64,000 nucleotides of DNA from Gymnorhina tibicen (lineage: Eukaryota; Chordata; Aves; Passeriformes; Artamidae), in NCBI GenBank assembly GCA_013399875.1, contig VXAZ01002369.1, positions 393,459 to 457,458 on the forward strand. Reading direction: 5' to 3'. The notes below the pieces were generated by a model. The model had not been told where the DNA came from, did not search any database, and saw only the letters and a program-made list of their open reading frames with translations. Below, piece after piece: positions 39,001-50,800 of this stretch (position 1 is the first letter of the stretch; every line of letters starts with the position of its first letter). The position numbers were made by a program, and so were the translations under genes.

Positions 39001-39419
39001 ACGTATCATCAAAGCATTGCCTGCCAAGTCATGCCATGCCACAGTGAAAAAAAATACTAAGATGACAGTGCACGTAGCTGACCCTGCATAGAGATTGTTT
39101 CTCTCAGGAAAGTTCTTTGGAGAATGGACAGGTCTGTAGAACTATGTTTGTGGTGGTACAGTCAGACTGAAAGTCCAGACTGGAATGGTACTTTAATACA
39201 AACTAATCGTGAAAGTAATGAAAAATATATTTTTAGTAGATGACCTGTGGTCAGATTTCATCTCAAGAAAGATCCCTAGCATGACAGCTTTTTACATGGA
39301 AAAAATAAATCCACATCTGTGAGCTGGAATCAGTGACAAAGGTGTAATAGCAAATATCCCTTATGGCAAGCTCATGAGAAAGGGCTGCTCTCAGACAACA
39401 AAGCCTGAATACAAGAGGG
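33061..39419. other. LRRC3B intron, part 6; no gene seen
   Basis: Non-coding sequence. It contains the ACTTTCAA/AGTATA repeat cluster at about 35838-35920 and a partly repeated CTGTGAGCCCA motif at about 36695-36735. A more GC-rich pocket at about 34000-34450 has open frames on both strands but no recognisable domain. Confidence 0.5.
35838..35920. repeat. Imperfect direct and inverted repeat cluster
   Basis: Variants of TATACTTTCAAAGTATA occur repeatedly, with AATACTTTCAAGGAAGTATT at one end and CAAGGAAGATTATAC near the other. Several copies are near-palindromic, so single strands could fold into small hairpins. It looks like local slippage or duplication rather than a named element. Confidence 0.8.
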
Positions 39420-40760
39420 TACATCAATTATTGCTGCACAAACCAGGCTGAAAGAACAGCACACAGCTGATATGTTCATAGTTGTTCACACAGCATGACA
39501 ATGGGAAGGGCTGAGATGGCATTAGACGATACAACAACACGCATTTCAATTTTCAACAGATTCATGTAGTTTTTTCTCTTTTTTGCTCACAACCAAAGGA
39601 AGTTGCAATGCTACTGACACTGCACAGCTGACTGTTGTTTTTCAATGTGTTAAAAAAAAATCTACTATAATTAAGTAATTGGCTGGCCTCTGTCCATTTC
39701 ATTCCACACTGCTGCCTCACACTTGTTTTAAAGAACAGAGAGAAATTGTTGAAAATGTGGCAGATAGCGGGAAAAAAAGCCCTTAAGCTTGACTCGTTTA
39801 AATTAGGTGGTATTTGTACAGATGGAGCACCTGCCATGACTGGCAAGAAGCACAGTCCTGTCGCTTCACAAGAAACATTTTTGGATCGAAAGTTATTGAA
39901 ATACCATTTGTATCCATCAGGATTGTTTCCTGAGCCAAAGATTTAGGTTTCTTGCATTTCTAAATCCTGTCAAGTCCTACTCTAGCAAAATAAGCATTTA
40001 TAGAATCATAGACTCTTTTAGGTTGGAAAAGATCTTTGAGTCCAACTGTTAACTCAGCACCGCCAAGTTCACCACTAAATCATGTCCCTAAGTGCCTTAT
40101 CTATACATCTTCTAAACAACTACAAGGGTGGTGACTCAAACACCTGTTCCAATGCTTGATAACCCTTTTGGTCAAGAAATTATTCCTAACACCCACTATG
40201 CATCACAGACGCCAGTAAGCATATCAAGTAATTGATGAGAATGATGAGCAGAATACAGATAAAATGTTTTCTGTCAAAGGGCAAAACCTGTGAAAGACTC
40301 TGGAAAGAGGAAACTACCAAAACATCTTCTGAACAGAAATTATTAATCTTTCAATGACAACAGTCTTGCTTATAACCAAGAACGGGATCACAAATCTGGT
40401 GTATAGGGACATGACATGCAAGCTCTGCGGCCTCAAAACATACAGGAAAAGAAAGGATTACCTGGATTGCAATGGTGTCATCCATGTGCTGCTTTTCAGT
40501 CAAAGCAGCGATCTTCTTATTTTATTTGAACTGTGTGCTCTGGTTATGTGCAGTGTGTTAGAAGTGACAACTAAAGGTCTAAGAAATACTATGATCAGAA
40601 GTTTGAGGAGTTGTTTCGCTCCAAGTTAGAAGATGCTAGAAACCAAAATTTGCCACTTGTACCTCATTGTATAACATGATGCAGACCATTCCTTTGAAAA
40701 AGGTTCCAGTTTGGAATCTCTCAGCTTTAAAAAGGAGGAGCCGTCCTTGTAGCAGCAGAG
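39420..40760 (+). pseudogene. Fossil hAT-superfamily (Charlie/ZBED-like) transposase, split by a CR1
   Basis: Across shifting plus-strand frames the translation follows the hAT transposase order. ASIIAAQTRLKEQHTAD-like sequence is at about 39425-39475. LDDTTTRIS lies near 39520, then TDTAQLTVVFQCV at about 39610-39650. The hallmark GICTDGAPAMTGKK is at about 39810-39850, and CIHQD at about 39910 in another frame. After the CR1 insertion it resumes with HHRRQ...VIDENDEQ at about 40200-40250 and FLSKGKTCERLWK at about 40267-40305. A weaker FEELFRSKLEDARN-like segment near 40590-40640 may be the C-terminal part. Frameshifts and stops make it inactive. The family (Charlie, related to ZBED/SCAND3 domesticated proteins) is judged from remembered motifs. 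I could not find terminal inverted repeats or target duplications, so the ends are approximate. Beyond about 40330 the assignment is tentative. Confidence 0.7.
40000..40197 (-). mobile_element. CR1 LINE 3' end fragment inserted in hAT fossil
   Basis: It starts TAGAATCATAGACTC and continues TAGGTTGGAAAAGATC...GAGTCCAACTG, then CACCACTAAATCATGTCCC, GGTGGTGACTCAAACACC and TTTTGGTCAAGAAATTATTC. This is the reverse complement of an avian CR1 3' terminus with the usual order of blocks. hAT-like translation lies on both sides, so the CR1 is younger than the hAT element. Confidence 0.88.
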
Positions 40761-43700
40761 TGAAAATTGGTACTCCCACCTACAGAACACGATCAGGCAC
40801 ACCCAGAGAACAAAACCTGAAAATGAGTACTTAGAAGCAGATCTTCCCAGGTACATGCCTTTCCTATTAGTGCTCGTGCAGACTGGGACTGACACACATT
40901 GACGAACAGTAATACTCTATTACAAACTTTGTTAAAAATAGACTGTTCAAAAGTCACCAATTCTCATGTCAAAGATTTGGTATCAACAAAGCTGAAAACA
41001 AGGGCAAAAAGGACGTTTAGAAACACTGTCACACTATTTGAAGTTGCAATGGCAGAATTAGCCTGTTAACTTCATTTTAGGAGAAAAGAACTAAGGGTCT
41101 CTCTTTTGACACTAATAACAATAATTACATTTAATAAAACATAAGAATCAAAATAAATTTTAAAGACCATTTGCAGTACATCTAGGGAAAAAAAATCTAA
41201 TATAACCAAACTTAGCTCTAGCAAGATTTACTATAAAGACTGACCCCTGGATTTACCGATTTCCAGTCTTGTGAACAGTCTCCTGCCATTGAAGACTTTC
41301 CCTCTTCTGCAACTCCTATATTTGCATGTATCAATTTTATGATTTTTGCTCCTGGCAAGTACCATTTTTTGCCTAGATGGAGGTAAGTATAACAGAACAT
41401 CAACGTTTCCAAATACATCTTGCGAGTGAAAAAAGCATTACAGAATGTGTTTCTAGAAGTGTAAGGAAAGATTTTCTGGGGTTTTTGCTTTTTCTTTTTG
41501 GGTTTTTTTTTCAAGAAAAGCGTGTATTGAAAATGATATACAAACACTGCTATGTGAAGAATTAAAAATAAAAATAATTGAAATGGAAGTTTTAAGAGAT
41601 TCTGCCTATTTTCATTTCCAAACACAGAAGAGAAACAGGTTAAAAAGCCAAGAATTAAAACGCCAGTAACTTAAATTTATTTTGGTTTTAACATTGATAA
41701 GATGAAGTTTCATCACTAAGACATATAACCACCATTGCTTGCTTAACCATATATGACCTAGCAAGCAATTTCATACAAAATTTTTGTTGCAGTTCCTCTT
41801 TAACGAGAAACAAGTATTTGTCTCTGCTCTTACAGGCAAGGGAGTACGTGCAGGAACTCAAAACTGTTCACCCAGTGATTTTCCTTCTCTTTTAATCATA
41901 ATGCCTTTACAATGGCAAACACCATGGATTCATTTGAATGTCCGAAGGCTTCACTCTTTCGCTGCAAATTATTCATGTACATGTAAAAATGTATACTCTT
42001 TAAGTATTACAAGAGTATCTTGCATGAAGCAAATTCTGCCAAAACAATACACATTTGTAATCTACATGAGGGAAACAGCCCTCACATGCTTTTCATATGT
42101 CCCACTAATTCCCAGTGCAACTATATTAAAACACTTTGAATGAAATGCTGAATACTCATGATCCTGACATACAAAGTATCTTAAGTGAGTACAGTTGCAA
42201 AAGCGTGTAACCCAGTTTTAGTAAACTGCAAAAAATACTCCACTTAAAATCAATGCTATGATTTGGTGGAGGAAGCAAGGTTGACAGAAGTAAATGTGAT
42301 AGCATCATTAAAACTAACAACATCCACAAAGTAAACCTCTTAAGACAGCCTGGCACCTAAGACATGCCATCTTTAAAAGCACATGCCCTATTAACTGAGG
42401 TTGTGCATCCAGAGGATGAAGTGGGATCATGGAGTGACCCCCCCCAGAAGAACCCTGTGTGTCAAACTTCCACAATTTGAGTAAAATACTGGCTGTTATG
42501 TAAGCATCAAAATATACAGGTAATATTTTCCAACTGAAAACTCCACAGAAATTTTAAGTCCATCCCCTGACCCCTTGGTCCCTTCCTGTCCACCTTCTGC
42601 TTTCTTTATGCATTGTTTCCCTTTCCTAACCTTTTAAAATTCTGTTTGTTTCTTCTTTTACTGTCACTTGAGAACTGGACTTTTCATTTATTGTTCCTTA
42701 AATAATTAAATAGTCTCCATTTGCTTTCCTGCTTCCAAGCCAGAGTAGCATCCCATTTATGTGTTGTCACTCACTTCTATCACCTTTCATTTTTTCTTAT
42801 TAGCATATCTTTATAGTACTATTTGGCAAGCAGAGATTAACTTTCTTCTTCTTCTCAAAGGGTAAGTTAGCAGCTTTATGAAACTGCTATTAATGAAGTG
42901 CCAAATTCAATTAAAACACACACACTAGCTAGTTGAATTGACCCTGAAAAGCAGAGGTAAACTTTAATCAAGTACATCAAGATCTGTAGTCTTAATTTTC
43001 ATCTCTGTTTAAGTAAAAAGTCCAATTATCCAGCTCAATGTATCTTTGAAAAGGCCTTTTGCGAGTCACATTTCCTCAAGAGGCATTTTTTATCTCCTTT
43101 CTGTCAGTGGAGCTGAGATACGAAACGCCAAATTCAGTTCCTCAGCAAGGCTTCTAGTCCCACTGAAACCAACCACATCTTTTCTGAAGGCCCGTGGCAG
43201 GCCCATGACAAATCCATGGCACAGCACGGAGCTGAGCCAGAGGGCTGTGGTACAGCCCTGATCACCTCAGCTTCAAGAGTCAAACTACTCAGATCAGCCA
43301 CTACTTTCTCCCTGTTGTCTTCTACTTCTCCCCTGTTTCAAGGGCATCTGGCCTTCTTCATCTGTTCCCATTTGTTTACCTCTCTTTTTTTCATCCCTAC
43401 AAAAGTTCATACCCTCCAGAGAAAGAAATACCATTATAATTCAGCAACCACTGCCTTTTCCTTGCCGATGGAAAACAGAACCAAGGAGCAGGGATGATCC
43501 TCATGGCAAAAGGATTTCCCCATGTCCATTGTGGAAGTCAGTCAGAAATAACCCAGTTTTTAAAAAAGACCTGCTTGCTGAAGATACTCAGTGAAGCATT
43601 TAAATGTCCAGGGCGAGAGGAATAAAAGGTACTTTCTTGTTTGGTAGCAGTAAGCATCGCGTTTGCATTTCCGAGTTCAGACCGTGTGTGTAAAGCAAGA

Positions 43701-45590
43701 TACAGGTGCTGATCAGCCTACAGGGATAAGCAGTGCAGGTCATCAGTGACAAGTACAGACACAGGCACCAGTCACCCACAGACATCTCCATGAAGAGGGA
43801 TCATGCATCTTTAAGCAATGTGAACTAATGAGATCCTCCTCCACCGTGGGTTCCACAGCAATTGTTTATCTGAACCATGAGCTCTGATGAAGCAGTGAGT
43901 AAAACCGATACCACATCACACTCTTTTTCCCTCTGGGATGCCCCCACAAGTGCGCTGTACATCCAGACTAACAAACTGTGCCAGAATGACGGAAGCACAG
44001 AAGCTACTTATGAAAAGAGCTGGACTGAAACTAGAAGCAGAGATTAAGTCCGCCAGGACATCTCTAAATTTGATGCTACTTCACCCACAGCACATTGAAT
44101 TTAAGAGCAGAAGATATACCTTGTTCACATGTGTATTCACAGATTGTAATCTCTTTAAAAATACTCACTGAAGAGGCTGAGAAGTTCCTATATCCTTTTT
44201 GCTTGTACTTTCTGTAGACATACTGACATTTGATTCATACCAGTACTGAAGTGCTCTATCAAAATTGCACTTTCTGGAGATTACTTTTAGTAAATAAGAT
44301 ATTAATTTAAAAATACTTGGCCAAACAAGCCAAAGTAAATGCTACATATTCTATGAACTCAAATAATTTATTCTTGGCTCAAAATACCATCATTTTGAAG
44401 TAAGATTCTGTTTAACATTATTTTAAGTTTCTAAACTGCTTCACAAGAGTTTTCTCTAAGCTTATGAACAAAACTTACTGAATGAAGCAAAATTAGGGGT
44501 ATTATTTTGCTAGCCACAGAACACTAGTTTAATTTGCATTCTCTAGTGAGTGCTGATCCAAAGACCAGGCATACAGATGACAACAAGGACAGAAGTTACA
44601 TGCAAATCCTTTAAGTCATCACAAATGGAGTATTCCACTCTGAGAGGAAGTACCTTCCTTAGTTCATCTTCTGATTAACTGAAGTGGCAACAACAAATAT
44701 TTCCATCCATATTCCTTCTTGCTTAAATCATCCACTTCATTAAAAAGTTTAAAATCTTCCTGCCAGTGAGACATGTATCCCTTGTGTTACTCTCATAAAT
44801 ATTCCCAGTGAAGTGACAGGAAATATCCTTAAAAACAAGACTTAGAAGTACCTTATTATTTAACTGAACATCTAAATGTGCTTTTGAAATGAAGCAATAC
44901 ATTTTCTCCGGCTTTAGACACTTGAGTTAGCACTTCTGAATACAGCTGAATTTTATAAATTCCAGTTCTCCTGCTGGGAGGATATTTCTTGAGCTGACAT
45001 ATCATGCACTTGCTCTGTTACTGTAGTTCTCTAACGCTGTTTCAGTGCAAGCAGGAAGAATTTCCTACCTCCCAAAATACTTGAAATGTGGACCCATAAA
45101 GCACAAGGAAAAGACAAATCACACCTGTACCCTTAAGTCTTGCTATTCCATTTATATATGGCAAAGCTCTCATGGACTTTATTAGCTCAGGACTGGATCC
45201 AGAGCACAGACTTATATGCCTATTAAATGATACTTCTTTTTCAATTAATCTCACATTTGAGGCAAAACACATTGATTCTTGACAGTTGCAGGTACAATCC
45301 TCATTCACTCAGGCCCTGATCTCCAAGACACTCAGCAGCTTTAACCTGCCCTAAGGCGATTGAAAACTACAAGCACACAGGAGAAGCTCGTTTTGGTTGG
45401 ACTGAAGTCAGTGCAAATTTTACAGCAGACCTCAGGGGAAGGCAAGATCAGGGTTCAGTGACCCAGCCAGCAATAGCTGAATAAATGCAAGAGATCTGGA
45501 CTTAACCTCACATTCTTCTCTTGCTGAAGTCCAAAACATCTCATTAGCGCCAATGGGCACAACCCTACACGGTGCTGCACGCTGAAACTC
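40761..45590. other. LRRC3B intron, part 7; no gene seen
   Basis: AT-rich intronic sequence without a recognisable gene. Open frames such as 41218-41625 (minus) include lysine-rich low-complexity translation of T/A runs and are not credible genes. Confidence 0.5.
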
Positions 45591-45594
45591 TCTG

Positions 45595-45700
45595 CCCATG
45601 GGCCTGATCCTGCTATCTTGAGTCATCAGAGTATTACCTGCAGAAGTAATCCCACAGAAACCCAACTTGCACAAGTAAGGGCTGCCGCAATCACAGTTAT
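45595..45700. repeat. Possible ancient MITE/SINE-like sauropsid repeat
   Basis: The stretch begins GGGCCTGATCCTGCTATC near 45600 and later has GAAGTAATCCCACAGAAA and AGTAAGGGCTGC. It resembles an old palindromic repeat of turtles and crocodilians that carries GGGCCTGATCCTGCA ends and an AGTAATCCCATTGA-type core. The match is from memory and diverged. Confidence 0.3.
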
Positions 45701-46489
45701 AATTAATTCTGGGCAATTTTACTATTTAGAAACTAAACTAGAAAATTAGACTCTGAACGTAGCAAAGGTTTTGCAAATTTAGTTCATTTTACAGATTATT
45801 TTCTTTCCCTCTAAACCAAACTAGAAGCCTATCAACTAAATTACTAAGAATAATATCAATAGGTAAGCCATATGAACACTGTGGTGCTCTATATCAAAGC
45901 CTTCAAGCTTCCGCTTTCAGTGGGGCATGACGCACACCTTCCAATTTAAACGTACAAATTATTAGACAGGTTACCACAAGAAGAAATTTTTGACAGGTCT
46001 TTGTCAGCGTTCAGAAAAGGCTACCCCAGTCAGAGTCTTCAGCTTGAAGAAGGGTCATTTTCCTTTCCTTGCCAAATCAGTAACATTTTCTCATGGCTAT
46101 TATATTTTAAATAATTCCAATAATCTCAAAAGCTTTAGTTTATTCTGTCATTTTCATATCTATGTAAATAACTCTAGGATTACTTCTTCAAGGAGAGCAC
46201 TAAATGTTGTTTGGCAGGTTCTCATTCTGACTCTTTAAGTAGTTGGTCTATTTATGCTTTTCACATTATTTGGCTGTTTTCATTCTGCAATTACACCATT
46301 TCTGCTGTCTAGGGACAATCAGAAAGACTGGATGATAACCTGCAGCCTGAATCACTTCCACGTTTTCTAACCGATACTCTAAAATCTCCTAATTTTTGAA
46401 GGCAGAAGCCAAGAAGGAAAGAAGAATTCTTGCTGGCACATCTGAGGCATTTTCCAAATTTTTGGTGACGGAAATTCTGAACGTGTAGC
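45701..46489. other. LRRC3B intron immediately downstream of CpG island; no gene seen
   Basis: AT-rich sequence between the repeat remnant and the CpG island. CpG content rises sharply from about 46490. No additional exon was recognised. Confidence 0.5.
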
Positions 46490-46776
46490 TTGCCAGAAAG
46501 GCGAGAGAAGAGCCCGCGGTTCCCACAGACACACAGTACCCAGTACCCGCTTGGTGCAAGAGATCACGACATTTCTGTGCGGGCTCTGAGGTCGCGACCG
46601 TGCCCCGCTCGGAGCGCGGGGTCGCACGGAGCCCCCCGCGGCCACGGGATCCCCGAACCCCCGTTCCTGCCCCGGGCCGGGGGCACCTCGCACCCCGCCG
46701 CACCCCCCCCGGGGCAGCTCCAGCGGCACCCGCTACGGTCCCGCCCGGTGCCTCACCGGGCAGCGGGGGCGTCGCA

Positions 46777-46783
46777 GCTCACC
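46777..46783 (-). other. LRRC3B: Candidate splice donor CCCAG|GTGAGC of LRRC3B first exon
   Basis: On the minus strand the exon would end ...CCCAG at 46783 and the intron would begin GTGAGC at 46782. This is close to the ideal donor consensus on both sides and lies at the gene-proximal part of the CpG island. Pairing it with the acceptor at 2413 gives an intron of about 44.4 kb. Further donors with good intron sides lie upstream at exon ends 47330 (GTGAGT), 47536 (GTGAGT) and 47817 (GTGAGA), so alternative first exons are possible. Confidence 0.6.
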
Positions 46784-47579
46784 TGGGCACAGCAGGCACC
46801 GCCGCTGCTCTGCAGCCCGGCTGCCGCCCGCCGCTGCCATTTGTTGCTCGCGTTCGGAGAGAGATGCCCCCTTCCCCCCTCCCCCCGCACCGCGGCCACC
46901 GCCGCCCGAACCGTAGCAACTGGTCCTGGTAGGTCTCAAAGTGGAAAAATCCCACGGCAACACACACGGCGTCTTCCCACCCGTCCCCGCCTCCGCCGCC
47001 CCCTTTCCCCCGCAGCCCCGCTCGGCGCCCCGGCCGCCGCCCGCACGCTGAGCAGCGCGACCGACCTCCGGCAGCCCGCCCGCACACGGCCGGGGAGGGA
47101 CAGCGGCCAAGCACCCCGGGAACACACACGGATGGGAGGGGCGCTTTATCTTCCACCCCCTTTTCTGATGTCGCTCCGGTACGGGATCGGGGGCCGCGGG
47201 TCTCAAATCCGTCGTTTGCTCTCAAGCGAGGGGGTGTCAGCCCCCTTCCCGCAGCCTCCGCCTCTGGATTCCCTCCCCATCTCCCGCTGCCTCGGCGGAA
47301 TCCCGACCCCGTCACCCCCCAGCACTCACGAACACGGGAGGTTCGCCAGCACGGGTCGGGGGAGGGAGTATCTCCGCTGGCCCTCTCCGATCGGTGCCGG
47401 GCAAGGTGGCACGGCACGGCGCTAGCCCCTCGGAGGCAGCAGCGCTGATCGCCTGCCCCCCGCTCCCTTCCCGTCGAGTTTCCTCCCGGCGCTGCCGCCC
47501 CCACCCCAGCGCATCCGCGGGGCGCCGCAACTCACATCGCGGCGCCTTCCCGCAAAACTTCTCGGCGTGTGGCCCCGGC

Positions 47580-47601
47580 GGCTCCGCTCCGCTCCGCTCG
47601 N
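47580..47601. repeat. Short CTCCG tandem run with ambiguous base
   Basis: About four copies of a GCTCC/CTCCG unit end in an N at 47601. The unresolved base sits at the edge of the GC-rich tandem run, typical of sequencing difficulty in CpG islands. It lies inside the likely 5' region of LRRC3B, upstream of the 47536 donor. Confidence 0.6.
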
Positions 47602-47697
47602 CCGCCGGGAGGCTGTGCCTGCCGCGCCGCCGCTCCTCCTGCCCCTGCGCTGCGGCTGCAGGCACGGAGGCAGGCGGGCAGGGAGGGAGGAGAGAGC

Positions 47698-47706
47698 GGG
47701 GCGGGG
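47698..47706. promoter_or_regulatory. GC box (Sp1/KLF-type site)
   Basis: A perfect GGGGCGGGG within the CpG island, followed by a purine-rich GGGAGGGAGAG tract. It lies upstream (in the minus-strand sense) of three of the four candidate first-exon donors, which suits a TATA-less promoter. Occupancy is inferred only. Confidence 0.5.
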
Positions 47707-47890
47707 AGGGAGAGAAGGAGGAGACCTCCCTCTCGCTCCCACCGCACAGCGGGGAGGTGCTGCCCAGGAGGGGTGATGCTGCCCGTCTCCCGCCCGGGGC
47801 TGACTGTGGCTCTCACCCTCCAGCTTTAGGGGCAGGGCCGGGGCCGCCCGCGCCGGGGCTGACAGAGAGAGAGCCCTGCCTGTCGGGAGC

Positions 47891-50800
47891 ACCGTGGGGT
47901 GCCTTCAGAGGGTGCTTCTGCTCCCCCCAGTGCCCACCAGGTTCTCCAGAAAAATACGAATAAGGTTAATTGTTTTGCCCATCTGAGTGACTGCTGTCAG
48001 TGCCAATGTATGATACTTGCTACAAAACGTGAACTTAGCTGTGCTCAACCTCACCAGCATTCTGTGATGATCCAGTTATTCAGATCCTGCTTCGGGTTTA
48101 TCACGATTCTTGTGAGGCTGACTTTATTCTCCAAGAGGTGCTTCTGAGAAATGTGCTGTGTTGCGGCAGTTGCATGGACTGTCATAACCCAGACTTTAAG
48201 GAACATCACCAACTGGTTGCCTCTCTTACTCAAACATACATTCTCTGTTGTGCACTTTTCTACTCTAGCTCTGCAAAGTAAACTTTCTATTCATTTCATG
48301 CAGCACAGAATTTTGTTGCCTGTCTCCAGCTGAAAGTACCTGAGTAGATGCATTTTAGAAAGATCCATCTTAGTTGGTTTGCTTTAAGGTGAAAGCTGCC
48401 TAAGATGCTGCGTGGAACAGAAAATGAATTGGCATTGATTTCCTCTGGGCTGCTTTGTTTTGCCTCTAACTATACAAAACTGTTTCATCTCCATATAGGC
48501 CATTGTCAGAAAGAAACTTCTAGCTCAGAAGGACCAGTGTTACGGCCACAGACAGGTGGTGTTTTGAGGGAAGGGGGGAGAAAGGAAAGGCATGCAACTA
48601 ACACATTGCCAAATATCATTTTTCATCATTGAACCTAAGTCCTGTGAGTTTCTACCCAAGTAAATATTTACCTTCCTGAGTATCTGAATCATAATATTCT
48701 GAATCTGAATCTGAGATCTGAATCATAATAGCAAGATAATGCAGGACCAGGCCTTTGTGCTATATCAAAACCTGCTCTTTTTTTCTCCTAAGAATATTTG
48801 CAAATTGGCTTATGAACACTTATATGTATGCCTATCATTTTACATTCTTATGTAAAAATAAGAAAATAACAAATACAAAAAGAAATACATAAAAGAAAAT
48901 AACAAATACAAAAAGAAACTTCATAAAAATCACTTTCATGAGTTCCTTACATGTTTCTCACACTGACTCAACCAGCTTTGAAGACATAATCAGTTAAAAA
49001 ATAAAAACATAGCACATGAGCATGCATTTCTTTTTGCAGTGCGTTTGATCGTGTCACAAAGCTGATGGAACTGACTGAAGAAGTCGTGACTGCACTGCCA
49101 GCCCTGTATTATTTGCAATGGGAAACAATTTTCAGGCTTTGTGACTCCTTTAGCTGAAACCGACTCAGATTCATTTTAAGGAAGTAGAAAAATATTTCTG
49201 TTCATGGGTAACCCAAACCCAAAATCAGCAGGTGCAGCAGCCCTTTCTTCAAATACAGCTTGTGTTCATATTCTTACTGTTTGGTACATAGATATCTGGC
49301 AATTGGGTATAGCACCCAGAATGGGTGCACTTGGTTGCAATACACCACATTACCAGCATTGCAAACCTCCTTGTGAGTGATTTGCTGTTGTTAAATATTT
49401 TTTAATGAAAAAAATAGAGTTAGCAGATCTGCTTTTCATTTGGCTCAATAATAATAAAAAAAAAAAAAAGAAAGAAAAAAGAAGATAAAAATGCAGTCAT
49501 TTCCCTTTAAAATTGAACCTCTAGTGGTGCTTTGTGGAATGACCTGTTTGGATTGTTAAATATCGCAACAATATAAGAGGAGACTGATCTTAGCGTGCAT
49601 AACTTCACTTACTGCATTAGCCATGACGTTATTCATCCTGATGATTAAAGTGTAATTGCCAAGGAAAACAGAACCTCACAAAAAAGATAGAATCTGTGTT
49701 TTCATTGTTGAAATTGCACCTTAAAAAAAGTTTTTGACCAGCTGCACATGTGTAGCTGGTTTGCATGTTTGTATTCAAAGACTCACTCCTGAGAGCAGCT
49801 AAGCATCTACAACTTCAGTTGAAAAGTGGGTGTTTAGTATATCTCTGAAAAGGAGAATAAAGTACTTTTTCTGGGGAAAATTATTGTAAAAGGATGCACA
49901 GCTACTTGCTGTTAAAAATGTCGCTGATTTTGAGGGACTGAAATACTGCTGATGTCATGGTGGTTGTGTGCGGATGAAAGACAATATTATTATTTTAGGT
50001 GAAAGAAACTTCAGCCCTTGAACAAGCCCAGCAGCAGATTTGCTGACTGGCTTACTGGCATCGCCTGTCCATTTTACATAAGTAGAAGTGAAAGGATTAG
50101 CCCTCTGTTAGGAAGGAGTGTAAGTTTAAAGGATAAGGAGAAGGTAATTTGGCTGCCCTCAGATAAGAAAGAAAATGCTAATATTTGCTGACTTCTACAC
50201 ATAGTTAGGAAAATCAGGGAGCATTAAATAACAGGGGATACCAGATGGTTCTTCAGTTTCCCTCATAAAATAATTTTGATGAGTGTTTGTAAATATTTAA
50301 GGGCCCGGTAGTACTGATCTTTACACAAATTATGTTTTTCTAATACAAAAAACCCTACATAATTCAGCAAGACTGTTTGTGAGTAAGGATTATTCATATA
50401 AACATGACTTTACAGGATTGCATCCTTAAAAATTTATAAATATTAACAAAATATTTCAATGGCTAAATTAAAAAATCATCTGGCACCATCTATTCCCTTG
50501 ATCTTCCCAGACATTAATAGCTTTTTACAAAAATCAGCAAAGAATACCTCTTCTTCCAGTGCTGAGATAAATTGAGTGACCTTCTCTTTATCCATTGACT
50601 AATATTCCTTTCATTACAGGATCAATTCTTTTCATAGCCAACAGTAGCATGAAATTAATATTCTAGATATAGGTACATTAAAGAGCTAAATCTCACAACG
50701 TTTTTAACTCTAATAGCACATGCTTAGGAGTTTAGAGGGAATATTCTATTTCTGTTCATGGGCCAGAAATGTATTTTTTGTAGAGAGCAGTGCAAAGGCG

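Larger units (their letters stand above)
46490..47890 (-). promoter_or_regulatory. LRRC3B: CpG island, probable LRRC3B promoter and first exon(s)
   Basis: An abrupt rise in C+G and CpG density covers about 1.4 kb, the only such block in the window. It contains a GC box (GGGGCGGGG at 47698-47706), no evident TATA box, and several minus-strand GTGAG splice donors. Its position upstream of the minus-strand coding exon and its single occurrence make it the natural LRRC3B promoter. In human the LRRC3B promoter is also a CpG island, known for tumour methylation. The exact start site cannot be read from sequence. Long open frames here, such as one of about 310 codons on the plus strand, are expected from the scarcity of stop codons in GC-rich DNA and are not called as genes. 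Confidence 0.8.

Noticed and set aside
46490..47425. 311-codon plus-strand open frame over the CpG island, and overlapping long minus-strand frames (for example 46779-47504)
   Set aside because: GC-rich, CpG-dense DNA is poor in stop codons. The translations are Pro/Arg/Ala/Gly-rich low complexity with no domain, and long frames occur on both strands at once.
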